From Byssothecium circinans (Eukaryota; Ascomycota; Dothideomycetes; Pleosporales; Massarinaceae), in contig ML977050.1 of assembly GCA_010015675.1 (NCBI GenBank), forward strand, positions 1 through 64,000: a DNA stretch of 64,000 nucleotides, given 5' to 3'. A program made the position numbers and the translations under genes. The notes below the pieces were generated by a model. It was not told where the DNA came from and made no database searches. It worked only from the letters and a program-made list of their open reading frames with translations. Below, piece after piece: positions 1 to 10,324 of the stretch (the stretch's first letter is position 1; each line of letters begins with the position of its first letter).

Positions 1-320
1 ATATCTGTATTTAAAATTTCAGCTTAATAGCTCTTATATTTAAATTGTTATTAAAGGTTGAATATTTGATTTTCCTTGCCAAGCTTTTGGGCGGTTCGGT
101 GGTGTGGGCGGTTCAGTGGTGGAATACGTTATACTAAATTATATTTAAACTAACGCTTAGGAGGCACTTAACTCTACATAGTAATTAACGCATAAGGTGG
201 CCATACTAATTATTAAATACAATGAAATAAAAATTCTTATTTCCAGCGTCTTACACCCTTGCTGCGCACTGACGGCTTTGGATGTTCGCTCCTTTTTATT
301 GACTTGGTTTTGCCTCCCCA
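1..320. other. AT-rich non-coding left edge
   Basis: No gene is visible. The first 240 bases are strongly AT-rich. At about 90-121 a roughly 16-base unit beginning gggcggtt occurs twice in a row with one or two differences. The AT bias fits DNA exposed to repeat-induced point mutation, but I cannot assign this stretch to an element. Confidence 0.5.
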
Positions 321-322
321 TA

Positions 323-356
323 CAGTGCTAAGACAAAAGTATCCGGACCATCCAAA
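323..356 (+). repeat. Left terminal inverted repeat of the mariner element
   Basis: 34 bp beginning CAGTGCTAAG. The reverse complement of 1676-1709 begins CAGTACTAGG, and the two match at 30 of 34 positions, sharing the block AAGTATCCGGACCATCC. The flanking TA is at 321-322. Confidence 0.92.
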
Positions 357-437
357 TTAAGCAAATTGTACCTAAACTTTAACACCACCTACTACCACCA
401 ATCCTTACTCAGTTTACGCGTTTTTTACGTCAAATTA

Positions 438-1571
438 ATGGCGCCACCTTATACTACCCTCCGCCGGTCCTTTTCAGGCGATATATCGCGTGCGCGCCCA
501 CCTAAGAAAGAGCTAAGCCCACACCTACGCGCGGCTATACTTAGCGCGGTCAAGAATCGCGTCAAACCTAAGGTAATCTAGGATACGTTTCACGTCAGCA
601 AATCAACCTACTACGACACTATAAAGAGATGGAATGAGCATGGGAAAATTACCTCATTACCACGTAAAGGAGCTCTAAAGAAAATGGATGCTTAAGATGA
701 GCGTCAACTACTGCGGATTATTCGCCAATACCCGCGTATAGAGTACGCAAAGCTAAAAGCAGAGGCTATTAGCATGCCTAACGTTTCCTTAAGAACGCTC
801 TCTCGCCTACTAAACAAGTACGGTATAAAAAAGTAGGCCGCAAAACTACGGCCAGCGCTTTCTCCATTAGACGCCCGCAACCGCCTTAGGTGGGCGCGTC
901 TCAACCGCTATAAAAGCTGGGTACGCGTTAAGTTCTCTAACGAGTGCTTAGTAGAGGGAGGACGCGGTAAGAAACGCGTATGGGTATTTCGTACACCACA
1001 GCAGAAGTAGTATAAGGAGATGGTTGAAGGTAGGGCTAGGCAATCAGTACTACGCTAGATGTTTTAGGCAGCTATTTAGCTAGGTGGAAGGAGTAAATTG
1101 ATTGCTATAGAACGCGTCAGAGGCTCGCGTGGGTACACCTCTACCTCATACACCAATACACTAGAGGATGGCCTACTACCCTAGAATGAGCTGGAGGAGG
1201 AGGACTTTGATCAAGAGGAGGAGGAGTATGAGCCCTACCAATTCATGCAGGATAACGCTCCTATCCATAAGTCGCGAGAAACCACCAATTAGCTTAACGC
1301 GCATGAAATTAAGGTCATTGATTGGCCGCCGTACTCACCAGATATCAACCCTATCAAGCATCTCTAGTGGCTACTAAAGCAGAAGCTAGTCAAATTGTAT
1401 CCTAACCTTGAAGGCTAGGGCTTTAGAGGAGTCGATAGAGATCACTTTACTCAATGCGCTCAAGAAGCGTGGAGAGCAATACCACAGGCTAGTATTGACA
1501 AGCTTATTGAGAGCGTACCGCGGAGGATTCGGGCAGTTATCCAAGCTAGAGGCTGGCAAACAAAGTACTGA
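438..1571 (+). pseudogene. Tc1/mariner transposase pseudogene (multiple in-frame stops)
   Basis: Read in one frame, the sequence contains an N-terminal helix-turn-helix-like region (KELSPHLRAAILSAV near 507-551), then the DDE catalytic region: FSNECLVEGG near 937-966, QDNAPIHKS near 1249-1275 and WPPYSPDINPIKHL near 1323-1364. In active relatives the first motif carries SDE and the last PDxNPIE. Here the first Asp reads Asn and the last Glu reads Lys, both explicable by G-to-A changes, so two of three metal-binding residues are lost. Stops include 579, 693, 834 and 1008, and several near 1056-1080, 1180, 1288, 1365 and 1417. The start at 438 is the first Met that fits the family; the true N-terminus is uncertain. 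Confidence 0.88.
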
Positions 1572-1675
1572 ATTAATAGACTACTATTTACACCCTCCCT
1601 GATCACTATTGTAAGCGATTACCTATACAAAACTGATCGTGGTGGGTATTTTCTGTGGTTGGTGGTTTCCACTTT

Positions 1676-1709
1676 TTCGGATGGTCCGGATACTTATGTC
1701 CTAGTACTG
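1676..1709 (-). repeat. Right terminal inverted repeat of the mariner element
   Basis: Inverted partner of 323-356 (30 of 34 positions match), followed by the TA duplication at 1710-1711. Confidence 0.92.
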
Positions 1710-1711
1710 TA

Positions 1712-3090
1712 TTGTTGGGTACTAGGCCCCCTTACTGCTCCCAAAGTATAGGTCATAGGGGGTATCTTTTTGAACGAGGTTTTGTCTCCTCCGGTTTCTT
1801 CGGTTTCCCTTCCGTTTTGATCAGGTATGCGCCCGCTCGTGGGTTTCTTCGGTTTTCCTTCCGGGTATTTTAACGAGGCTGTCTCCTCCAGTTTCGAGGG
1901 TTTTCCATCCCTTTATGATATCTAGCCTATCTTCCGCTTCTTCGACGGATAACGGTCGGCGGTCGGACTCGGAACAGGCGTTGTTCGCTCGCGCTCGGGG
2001 AGGATGACCATAGTGCGGGCTTCCGCGTTGTCGAATTGTAGACGTTTTTTCGCCGACAACGACGATTTTATCGATGAGTCGATATTCCAGCTCGACTTTG
2101 CGATCCACCATCATCCATCCTGACGGCGTTAGCCCCATTTGGGGTACCAAAGAATGGCATCAAAGCCAGGGCCCAGAAAATTATATTCGACGGGACCGTT
2201 CGCTTCTTTTCGCATTGTAGTCGAAATCGTCCGGGCCGCAAGGATTGCATCCCTGGTGCCGTTATTTATCCCAGTTGTCGTTAAAGTGAAGGTTGTATGT
2301 GGCCGGCGTGCCTCTTAGTTCGATTTCTAGCAAGAATTAGTTCGACTTCTAGCAAGATCCTCGTCCGCTTTACGGCACACTCATACTTCTATATACGAAT
2401 AGTCTGCACAGCTCTGCCAGAAGCTTGACGCGCACCTTAACACGAAATTCCCACTACCGAGTTACCGCTTCGTGAATCGATACAAGATACAATAGGCGGA
2501 AGGAGGAGGTAGATACTAGAGGTAGACGTCTTGCCTGAACGGGAAATTGCGGCTTTGGGATGAGATGATAACACTGAGCTGAATATGTAAGCGCACCGCT
2601 CGTCTCTTCGATAATACAACGAGAAATACTCGCCGTTGGACTTTGCTGGAGATGGATTGTGCATGGTATGAGGTTTCTACGGAATAGACGATGAGAGGAG
2701 GAGATTACGTCGAAGTACCATTTCCCTGAACGTTTGTGCAGAGCATTTGCAGACAAACACAAGTTACAGCACCTATCCTGTATCAAATCGTGCAAAGCAA
2801 GTATGTACGACGGAACGTAACATCTCTGTTGGCCGAGAAGCTTCGACGAAAGATACCATGGCAAATTGATCCTACCTACCTATGAATACTTACCGTTGAA
2901 AGTCTCAAGGTACACGAAGCGAGAATTTTGAGGAGAGGACAATAAAACTGACCTACTATCCCTTCGCGAGGCTACTTGCGCCTTTTTCGGACGACTTATC
3001 TTGAAGAATGAATGAGACCACATCCAGGTCCTAGATGAACCGTACGGTACATTTGGCGATGAAATCTTGGTGAAGCACATGTCCACACTC
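1712..3090. other. Unassigned sequence between the transposon and RNT1
   Basis: No recognisable gene. Open frames on the minus strand at 1821-2150 (109 codons) and 2454-2864 (136 codons) do not resemble a family I know and lack coding-like composition. There is a 22-bp imperfect tandem duplication at about 2315-2358 (unit beginning ttagttcga) and a repeated GTTTCTTCGGTTT block near 1793 and 1843. It may be remnant transposon sequence, which I cannot prove. Confidence 0.4.
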
Positions 3091-4512
3091 TCAAGACCTG
3101 TCGTTAGCCACTTCCTTACGCTTCCTCTCCTTGCGCTCCTTTTTCTCCTTCTTGCGCTTCTCCTTCTCCAGCCACGAAGACGCTTCCGACTTCACGTCTC
3201 CCGTCGACTCTTCCGTCTTCTCAGTCGTATCCTCTCCCTTGTCCCCATTTCCCTCAGCTTTGGTCTTCTCCTCCTTTACCCGCTGAACTAATTCCTGCTT
3301 CTTCTTGGCCGCCGTCTGAAGAATACTGCTGTTCCGCTTAATCGCATCCATGGCTGCGTACACAGTCGCCTGTTTCTTGTTGCGACCCTCGCCGCTGCCC
3401 AGCCACTCATCCTCAAAGCCCCATCCGGTAAAGTATAGGCCCATGAAGTACTTCTGAGAGCCATTCTCCATGATCATATCTCGCTCTTCGCGCCAGTCGA
3501 GTTTAACACCCTTCACCTGGATCAAGCGCTGTACATCATCCCTTGCTTGCGGGTTCTCGATGACTTCTTGCCTAAAGTCTAGCATCTGAGTCGCCCACAA
3601 TTTGGTCAACCACTCCTCTGCCGTCTTGAACCCGTTCTCAGGGTCTGAGAGGATAACACCGGCGACGTAGGCTTCGAATACGTCGGCGATGACCTTCGTC
3701 CATGCTTTGGTACCCTCCGGTATGTGTCCTCCATGCTTCAAGCGGTCGGGTAGCCCATACGCAGATGAAAACTGGCCGAGCGTCTCGTTTTTTACGAGTT
3801 TCTCTCGCAATGCTGACTGCTGGGGGACATCGACGTGTGGGAGGCGGCTGTATATGAGTCGAGAAGCGAATAGTTCGATATATGCGTCGCCAAGGAATTC
3901 GAAACGTTCGTACGTCACCTTGTCGGTATTGTCGATGCCATTGGTGCGATAGTTGGAGTGAAAGGTAGGGTGGGTGAAGACGGCTTCTTCAAGGTGGGGT
4001 TCGGTGATGGGTGGAAGCGGTGGCAGGTCTTTCGCCTTTTCAAGCTTCTGTATAATGTACGAGGGAACGGCGACGTATTTTTCCTTCTCGGGGAACTTGT
4101 CGTCGAGCGCCTTCTTCTTTATTTGAGAGCTGTGTGACTTCTCTGCTTCGTCTGCAAGTATGCGCCGGAGCTCACGAGTATGATGCAGCTTAGCTCTATC
4201 ACCATCGGGCGTCATATTCTCAGCCTCCAGCTTGTCTAGCAATGCGATCATGCCCGTCCGCATTTCAGCTTCAGCAAGCTTGCAGGGCTCGCATTTCGAC
4301 GGATCTGGCAGCCGATTGATGTGCTCCAGGACCGGATTGTCCCTGTTCTTGAACTTCTGGTTGAAATCCGAGCTTTGTGGCGGAGCGGCGCCGTATCCAT
4401 TGCGGTTGTGATCGTGCCTTGGAGGGGTGGGATTCTGCGAGTTCCACGTCTTTTGCTGCTTGAACCGCCTGCTGTCGTTGTGATTGAATGAACCGCTCCG
4501 TTTCTGAGACAT
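3091..4512 (-). CDS. RNT1: Ribonuclease III (Rnt1-like)
   Basis: Intronless 473-aa protein. The central RNase III domain (about residues 140-320) carries the family signature YERFEFLGDAYIE near residue 205, and the second acidic cluster ADVFEAYVAG supplies the downstream catalytic Asp/Glu. A double-stranded-RNA-binding domain follows (about 345-420, ending YAAMDAIKRN), then a Lys/Glu-rich basic tail. Family knowledge: fungal Rnt1 cleaves hairpins in pre-rRNA, snRNA and snoRNA precursors in the nucleus, and the basic tail fits nuclear localisation. It lacks helicase and PAZ domains, so it is not Dicer. The start ATG is the first in frame and lies 177 bp from the divergent mS33 start, suggesting a shared promoter. 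Confidence 0.9.
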   Translation of the reverse strand: MSQKRSGSFNHNDSRRFKQQKTWNSQNPTPPRHDHNRNGYGAAPPQSSDFNQKFKNRDNPVLEHINRLPDPSKCEPCKLAEAEMRTGMIALLDKLEAENMTPDGDRAKLHHTRELRRILADEAEKSHSSQIKKKALDDKFPEKEKYVAVPSYIIQKLEKAKDLPPLPPITEPHLEEAVFTHPTFHSNYRTNGIDNTDKVTYERFEFLGDAYIELFASRLIYSRLPHVDVPQQSALREKLVKNETLGQFSSAYGLPDRLKHGGHIPEGTKAWTKVIADVFEAYVAGVILSDPENGFKTAEEWLTKLWATQMLDFRQEVIENPQARDDVQRLIQVKGVKLDWREERDMIMENGSQKYFMGLYFTGWGFEDEWLGSGEGRNKKQATVYAAMDAIKRNSSILQTAAKKKQELVQRVKEEKTKAEGNGDKGEDTTEKTEESTGDVKSEASSWLEKEKRKKEKKERKERKRKEVANDRS

Positions 4513-4689
4513 GGCGTAAGAATGCGCCTATAGGCTGTGAGTGTAGTGATTTGTAGATGTGGTGGGTTGCAAGTTCGACAAAAACTATCGACCAAAAGGT
4601 AAAGTTCGTGCTGGGCTTAGTCATCACCAAGATCGACGATACCGAATTCACCTCCGCAACACCTCCGCATCCCAACCCACAGCGCAACA
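4513..4689. promoter_or_regulatory. Short bidirectional promoter region RNT1 / mS33
   Basis: 177 bp separate the two divergent start codons, so both promoters and 5' leaders must sit here. No TATA box stands out. Confidence 0.5.
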
Positions 4690-5127
4690 ATGGCGGTCGC
4701 CCGGGATCGCGTGCTGGCTCTCATGAAGGTATGCGATTGTAATTTTCTCTAGCGACAGCTATGAAGATGCTGATCGACAATCTACAGACGCAATGCTCCA
4801 TCTTCAACACCACATACAACCCCGAACGCCTCCGACTCGGCTCGCGAATCCTTCACCAGCGCCTCAAAGGCCCCGCGGTCGCGTCCTACTACCCGGCGAG
4901 AATCGGAACAATCCCGCAATTGCGGAAGCTGTACCCCGAGTACGAGATTATTGACGAGAAGGAGGAAGATTGGGTTGAGCATTTGAACGTGGCGAGGTCG
5001 AGAGGAAAGGAGAATCCGAAGAAGAAGAAGACGGCTGCTGGTAAGTTATACAAGGGCCGCGGGGATGTGTGGATGGGCTTGTGCTAATGGATGCGTAGAA
5101 TCGAAGAAGTTTAATAAGAAACGGTGA
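4690..5127 (+). CDS. RSM27: Mitochondrial small-subunit ribosomal protein mS33
   Basis: Three exons: 4690-4728, 4788-5040 and 5099-5127, giving 106 aa. Introns are 59 and 58 nt, with GTATGC and GTAAGT donors. The protein begins MAVARDRVLALMK and continues TQCSIFNTTYNPERLRLG, then LHQRLKGPAVASYYP, ending in a very basic tail (ESKKFNKKR). This is the mS33 family pattern, in which LRQRLKGP and the Lys-rich end are hallmarks. It acts in the mitochondrial 37S subunit. The basic N-terminus may itself serve as the targeting signal. Splicing is supported by frame continuity and by the family sequence resuming exactly at each acceptor. Confidence 0.9.
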
Positions 5128-5773
5128 GCGGAGGTGGGTGGTGGTAGGATGAAAAGTGTACAACAAGGTGAAGATTAGGGTCGAGATGTATGGTATTTGT
5201 ACTATATGCGGAATCGGTTGGCATACTAGGGGCGCCTTGTGAAGTGCTCCACTAGAGAATAGATTACACGACTTGTTTGGTTGTACGGCTACAGTTCCTG
5301 CTGGGAGCTTTCGAATTAGGACAATCACTTGTGGGAACTCGGAATGCGGACACTTTGTGGGCAAGCTAGTATTTAAGTTTGGACTATCAATCAAAGTTGA
5401 ACGTTGAAAGAATTAGGTATCGATACCGCCTGTGATGACGGCTAGTCCTGAGGCCAGATGCGTTGTTCATTCCATACGTAAAGTATACCCGCAGGCTCCA
5501 TTTCTCCGTGCGGGTCCAAGTTTGCCTGCCCTCGCGTTTCCCCTCTCAACGCGTCTCAAGCAGAGGTGGTCTCTAGCACCAAAGCCTGGCTTACCAACAG
5601 GTCCTGATGCTCGACTATCCTTGTTCATGACCGAGACAAGATCGTATTGACAATACAGGTTTGCCTTCAGGACACTGATGGTCGTGTTCCAGGGAGAGTC
5701 CTATTTTCAAACTGATGTGAATGGTGCGTGGTGACGTTTGGTTACCGGAAGCTGACATGCATTTGCACGTCTC
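5128..5773. other. Convergent intergenic region, no gene seen
   Basis: Lies between the 3' ends of mS33 and DCP1. A 71-codon open frame at 5432-5650 has no family resemblance and I treat it as chance. Confidence 0.5.
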
Positions 5774-6532
5774 CTATCGTGCATTCGTGCCCTGGTAGTC
5801 TTGTTTCGCCTTCATGAACAGCTGGTTGAGAAGGTCGGGTTGTGCAGGCGGCTGTATATCAGGCGGCGTCGGTGCGTACCTTTGTTCGGCAGTAGGCTCC
5901 CGCGCCTGTCCGAACAGCTCTCGCAGTGATAGCTGGCGACCCATCTGGACCGAAGTCTCGACGTGCTCATATGCCACAGTCCGACGCTCCTTGTTGTCTT
6001 CCTCGACGGCTTCCCTGCTCCTTTGCGCGCGTTCTGCCAATTCTTGAAGCCTGTCCTGGAGTTCTTGGCGCGCATTCGCTGTGCTGCTCGGCGGGGGGTC
6101 ATTCATAACCCACAGCCCGTACACCTGGCCCTGCTCGCTCTGCATCATGATGAACTCGCCAAACTCGACGTCTTCCGTACCCTTAATCTCTATGGTGAAG
6201 TTTTCTAGACCCTTGCGATTCAGAATGATGACGGAGAAGCGCTCAATGCCTTCTGGTGAGGGCAGAAGCTCGCAGAGGAAGAGGCTGCCTTCGGTACCAG
6301 TTCGCTCCCAGCCGGCGGGATCGAGGGCGTAGATGTAGAGGGCTGCGTACGAGATGACATAGTGTATTACAGTTACTTCGGGGTAGTGTCGGCGGATGAC
6401 AGACAGGTTGAGCTCTTCGTTGGATCGTGGCGGCGGTGGGGGGACGTCCATGTTGATGGGCGCATCTGTCTCGTAGTCGGAGGGCTGTGGCGGTGGGTGG
6501 GCCTGCTGTGCGCGCGCTTTTCTATTCGGCAT
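5774..6532 (-). CDS. DCP1: mRNA decapping complex subunit Dcp1
   Basis: Intronless, 252 aa. After a Pro-rich leader, residues about 40-165 form an EVH1-type Dcp1 domain: LNLSVIRRHYPEV, then GWERTGTEGSLFLCEL, RFSVIILNRKGLENFTI and QVYGLWVMND, matching the family order including the conserved EGSLF and NRxGLxNF blocks. The C-terminal half is Glu/Arg-rich coiled-coil-like and ends with a short LLNQLFMKAKQ helix. Dcp1 activates the Dcp2 pyrophosphatase that removes the 5' cap of mRNA in cytoplasmic P bodies. The frame stays open upstream to 6874, but that part has no Dcp1 similarity and overlaps the divergent gene's promoter, so I start at MPNRKARAQQ. Confidence 0.9.
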   Translation of the reverse strand: MPNRKARAQQAHPPPQPSDYETDAPINMDVPPPPPRSNEELNLSVIRRHYPEVTVIHYVISYAALYIYALDPAGWERTGTEGSLFLCELLPSPEGIERFSVIILNRKGLENFTIEIKGTEDVEFGEFIMMQSEQGQVYGLWVMNDPPPSSTANARQELQDRLQELAERAQRSREAVEEDNKERRTVAYEHVETSVQMGRQLSLRELFGQAREPTAEQRYAPTPPDIQPPAQPDLLNQLFMKAKQDYQGTNAR

Positions 6533-6906
6533 GTTGAAAGTGAAAGGACAGATTGTTTTGGTTATGGGAGCGAACACTGGATTGGGTAGAGATAGGGAGC
6601 GGGGGTCGCAAGATTCTAGTAATGCAGAGATCTTGTTTGTGTACTTGTACTCGGAAACACGAGAGACAGTGGCTGGAGCTAGCCACACGACCCTGGTAGG
6701 TACGCGACATGAGCCACCTACGTCACGTGTACAATGCCCCACGTCGTCCAGCCCTGCCCTGCCAGCTGCACTTGCAGGCGTCATGGAGCGTTGACTGGAC
6801 TTCACAGAGCAGTCACCGCTCGAGACCATCACACCCGCCGTCACCATGGACTGACATCGCCAATACGCTTCCAAAATCCTTTTTCCACTTCCATCAACAC
6901 CCCGCT
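6533..6906. promoter_or_regulatory. Divergent promoter region DCP1 / inositol 5-phosphatase
   Basis: 374 bp between divergent start codons. It contains CACGTG-like and CGTCACGTG sequence near 6720-6729 (an E-box-like core). No TATA box is evident. Confidence 0.45.
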
Positions 6907-9900
6907 ATGCCGTCAGATGCAGACTCCAGCTCCACGGAGCGCCTCGAAGCCCAAATTCCCGGCGCGTTTCCCGATGCAAATCAAAGCCAGTCAGCCGTAT
7001 CGACCCATCAGACGCTGTCGCAGGCCCTCTATGACCGGAGAGCCGAGTACACGCGAGCGCGGAATGTGCGCATCAAGGTGGGAAGTTGGAACGTTGCGGG
7101 TATGAAGGGTGTGGAACGAGATGTAGGCGCTTGGTTCGTTGGCGGGAAGGGTATCGAGGAGTCACTGGCAGGTTTGGGTGTGGCCGATTCAAAAGCTGGA
7201 GATGCGCGAGAAAGTGTCGAGGCTCAAGAAACAAGACGGTCATCAGTCGCGCCTACGATACCTCTCAACGACAGGAAAGCGGTCCCCGGTGACGAAGAAG
7301 TAGGCATATATGCGCTCGGCTTGCAAGAGGTGGTCGACATAACTTCATTTTCAGAGGCCCTCAGGCCCTACACCGACCCTTCAGTCGCGAGTCGCTGGAA
7401 GGAGGCCGTAAGTGCAACTATGCCAGAGGGATACCAACTGGTAGCGGAGCAACAGCTGATTGGGTTACTGCTTCTGATATATGTCTCCCCAGCCATCCAC
7501 CCGCAAATCAAAGCAGTGAGCACCACCAGCGTTGGCACAGGGTTAATGGGCTACATGGGAAACAAAGGCGCCGTGACTGCCCGACTAGTCTTGGGTGAGA
7601 CTACCAGACTTGTCTTTGTCAACTGCCATCTGGCTGCTGGTGCGGACAAGGCTGCCTTGGACCGCAGGATATGGGACGCGGGCCAGATCACAAGTCGTAC
7701 GCGATTCGATTCTGTCACAGATGCGATGGGCATAACACAAGGTCATGGGGAGGCATTGGGGGACGAAGATTTCGCCTTTTGGTTTGGCGACCTTAATTTT
7801 CGCCTCGAGGGACTGCCCGGAGATGACGTGCGTCGTCTGCTCACTATCCACGCAAAAAGACTCGATCCGGATCAGGACACGACTCAAGACGGTAAAGATG
7901 ATGCACCAGCCTCCGCAGATTCTGCACATGCTTCCAAGGCAAATTCGAATCCAGCCGATGCAGAAGGCTCAGAAGACGCTGTACCTTTACCACCGGACCT
8001 AGACCCAGCATCCTTACAAACAACAATTGACTCGCTTCTTCCCCACGACGAGCTCATACAGGTGCAAAAGGCAGGTAAAGCGTTTCACGACGGGTGGGGG
8101 GAGGGACCCATTCGGTTTCTGCCGTCGTATAAATATGACGTCGGAAAAGTAGGCGTTTTCGACTCTAGCGAGAAGAGACGTTGCCCGAGTTGGTGCGATC
8201 GTATTCTGTATCGTACAAGAGCAGCAAAACAACGACATGATGCGAAAGTGAAAGAACAAGAAGAGGCAAGGAAGAGGGACGAACAAATGAAAGCCAATGG
8301 ACTGGACACCGCTGGAGACGATGAAGCGGTGCTGTACGATTATGACCCCGAGACCGATGCTGCTAATGATTCTTACGACGAGCACGATGGACACAACGAT
8401 CCCGACCCCGAAGCTGTCATCACCAAGGATGGTTTCCAAGACGAGATCCTACTAGAGTATTACACCACTCACATGCGCGTGCTTTCTTCCGATCACAAGC
8501 CTTTGGATGCTATTTTCTCCCTCAAATACGATGCAGTAGTCCAGACATTGAAAAGGGCTGTGCATCAGGAGGTTGCCAGGGAGCTTGATCGACAAGAGAA
8601 TGAAGGGCGCCCGTCTATCACTCTGGTCGTGGATCGGTCTACAGGCACTCCGGATCCGGAGAACAAAAACACAACCGACAGCAGTTTTGATGGCGTTGAT
8701 TTTGGTGATGTTCGATTTGCGAAATCCAAGCGTCGTAACATAACAATTGCGAACACTGGACGAGTGCCTGCGACTTTTGGCTTCACTGATCGACCTGTCA
8801 ACAACGACCAACCCGACGGGCCATTCCCACCCTGGCTGAGTGTGACCTTCGATCGAGACCCAGATCCAACTTCCAAAGCACCGACCGACAATTTGAACCA
8901 GCAGTTTACGCTCGAGCCAGCAGATGTTTGTAATGCAGAGCTCAGGCTCAAACTGGCTGATCTCGGCATGGTCTACGATTTGAACGAAGGCACATCAACA
9001 CTGGACGAGATACTCGTTCTCCGAGTGCATGAAGGTCGCGACCATTTCCTACCTATCCGAGGAAGCTGGCAACAGTCAGCGCTGTCCCGGACGGTTGACA
9101 AGCTGATCAAGATTCCAGAGGGTGGTATCCGCAAACTTCAGGGCCAGAAACCGGATGTTAGCGAAGGGGTGAGATACTCGGTGCCCCGGGAGATATTTCG
9201 GCTGACGGAGGCCATAGAAGACCTGACTGAGCGTACACTTGCCGAGTGGGATATGACAGGTCACGAGGGAGATGAAAAGAAGGCACCTTGGCAGCATAAT
9301 GCGGCCTGGCCGTTCGCCGACCAAGTAGAGGATCCAGAGGATGGTGAAATCGCGGCAGATGTGTTCGATGCTCTTGACTGCGACGAGGCTTTCGAGAAAG
9401 CATTTCCCGCCGGCACGCCTCCAAAGCAGAAGCTGGAAGTAATGACTGGAGTCCTTCTCACCTTTTTACGAAGCCTGCGAGACGGGGTCATAACGAAGAC
9501 TTTGTGGGAGCAACTGGAGGAAGGCATCGGCAATCGGGAGAAGACAAAGCAGCGACTGTTGGCCGATGATGAGAAAATGTGGGCCCTCGAGATCCTCGCC
9601 TCTGCACCAAACCACAACGCTTCCTTTCTCCTTGTTGTTTCGATGCTCCAGGCTGTAGCAAAACAAATCGCCGAAGCCTCAGCGCCAGACAAGATATCTA
9701 CGCCGCGTTCGAGCATGGATCTACCGGCGTCACCGAAAGCATCTGTACGAAGAAGGACGTTGAGCAAAGTGCCGCAGGTCGCTGTCAAGCAGCTCATGCA
9801 TAGGAACCATGCGGCCATCTTCGCCGACGTGCTGTTCCGAGCTCCCAAGTCTGACAAGCTGAAGGAGAAGGAGAAGACGGTTCAAAAAGAAAGAATGGCG

Positions 9901-9933
9901 AGACTTGTCGAGTTGTTCTTGAATGATGAGTAG
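6907..9933 (+). CDS. OCRL/INPP5B-type inositol polyphosphate 5-phosphatase
   Basis: Intronless, 1,008 aa, three modules. (1) 5-phosphatase catalytic domain, about residues 55-545: KVGSWNVAGMKG, LGLQEVVDI, GYMGNKGAV, NCHLAAG, FWFGDLNFRL (near 293), CPSWCDRILYRT (near 428) and SSDHKPLDA (near 527), all diagnostic motifs in order. (2) ASH-type immunoglobulin fold, about 595-700, beginning VDFGDVRFAKSKRRN. (3) RhoGAP-like domain, about 795-980. This is the architecture of human OCRL and INPP5B, which dephosphorylate PI(4,5)P2 on endosome and Golgi membranes. An insert rich in Asp/Lys/Ala interrupts the catalytic domain. The frame is open from 6709, but the ATG at 6907 (MPSDADSSSTER) is the likelier start because the earlier part reads like leader sequence. 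Confidence 0.9.
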   Translation: MPSDADSSSTERLEAQIPGAFPDANQSQSAVSTHQTLSQALYDRRAEYTRARNVRIKVGSWNVAGMKGVERDVGAWFVGGKGIEESLAGLGVADSKAGDARESVEAQETRRSSVAPTIPLNDRKAVPGDEEVGIYALGLQEVVDITSFSEALRPYTDPSVASRWKEAVSATMPEGYQLVAEQQLIGLLLLIYVSPAIHPQIKAVSTTSVGTGLMGYMGNKGAVTARLVLGETTRLVFVNCHLAAGADKAALDRRIWDAGQITSRTRFDSVTDAMGITQGHGEALGDEDFAFWFGDLNFRLEGLPGDDVRRLLTIHAKRLDPDQDTTQDGKDDAPASADSAHASKANSNPADAEGSEDAVPLPPDLDPASLQTTIDSLLPHDELIQVQKAGKAFHDGWGEGPIRFLPSYKYDVGKVGVFDSSEKRRCPSWCDRILYRTRAAKQRHDAKVKEQEEARKRDEQMKANGLDTAGDDEAVLYDYDPETDAANDSYDEHDGHNDPDPEAVITKDGFQDEILLEYYTTHMRVLSSDHKPLDAIFSLKYDAVVQTLKRAVHQEVARELDRQENEGRPSITLVVDRSTGTPDPENKNTTDSSFDGVDFGDVRFAKSKRRNITIANTGRVPATFGFTDRPVNNDQPDGPFPPWLSVTFDRDPDPTSKAPTDNLNQQFTLEPADVCNAELRLKLADLGMVYDLNEGTSTLDEILVLRVHEGRDHFLPIRGSWQQSALSRTVDKLIKIPEGGIRKLQGQKPDVSEGVRYSVPREIFRLTEAIEDLTERTLAEWDMTGHEGDEKKAPWQHNAAWPFADQVEDPEDGEIAADVFDALDCDEAFEKAFPAGTPPKQKLEVMTGVLLTFLRSLRDGVITKTLWEQLEEGIGNREKTKQRLLADDEKMWALEILASAPNHNASFLLVVSMLQAVAKQIAEASAPDKISTPRSSMDLPASPKASVRRRTLSKVPQVAVKQLMHRNHAAIFADVLFRAPKSDKLKEKEKTVQKERMARLVELFLNDE

Positions 9934-10324
9934 GCGCAGCGCTGTATCAAGGGTTGGCCCCGTTTCTCGTAGTTTTTTTGGTTGGCAAGTGCTCTCGATC
10001 TTGGCCAGGCACTAGGCGAGGTGGTCTGGGAGGACTAGAGGGCTCAGTTGTATACCGATACCGATACCGATACCCAATTTCATCTTTTCTAATTGTCGAC
10101 CAATGACCTCACCGTTGCTTGGCGTCCCTGTATTTTACTTTAGCTACCCCACATACGCGCCGCGGGGCATTTCAGCCCTACCAAAAAATCTCCATCGAGC
10201 CTTCCAAAGCGCACTTCTCACCCAAACTACATCCAGCAGACAGTAATCCGGCAGCAAAACTTTCATTTCATACTTGGCCAGCTCATTCAAAGGGTTGATA
10301 AAACATTGAACTTCATAATCAGCC
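9934..10324. other. Intergenic region with a short ACCGAT tandem repeat
   Basis: No gene. At about 10052-10073 the hexamer ACCGAT is repeated about three and a half times. The rest is presumably the 5-phosphatase terminator region and the GARS promoter. Confidence 0.5.

Larger units (their letters stand above)
323..1709 (+). mobile_element. Complete but inactivated Tc1/mariner-family DNA transposon
   Basis: A 1,387-bp element bounded by CAGT...ACTG ends, with a TA dinucleotide on each side (321-322 and 1710-1711), the classic Tc1/mariner target duplication. The terminal inverted repeats are 34 bp and match at 30 positions. A single reading frame between them still reads as a mariner-type transposase, but it is broken by about eleven stop codons with no frameshift seen. 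That pattern (intact length, intact ends, transition-type stops) is what repeat-induced point mutation leaves in Pezizomycotina, rather than slow decay by indels. The element cannot make its own transposase. Confidence 0.9.

Noticed and set aside
1821..2150. 109-codon minus-strand frame as a retrotransposon gag fragment
   Set aside because: No reverse transcriptase, integrase, protease or long terminal repeats nearby; resemblance too weak to call.
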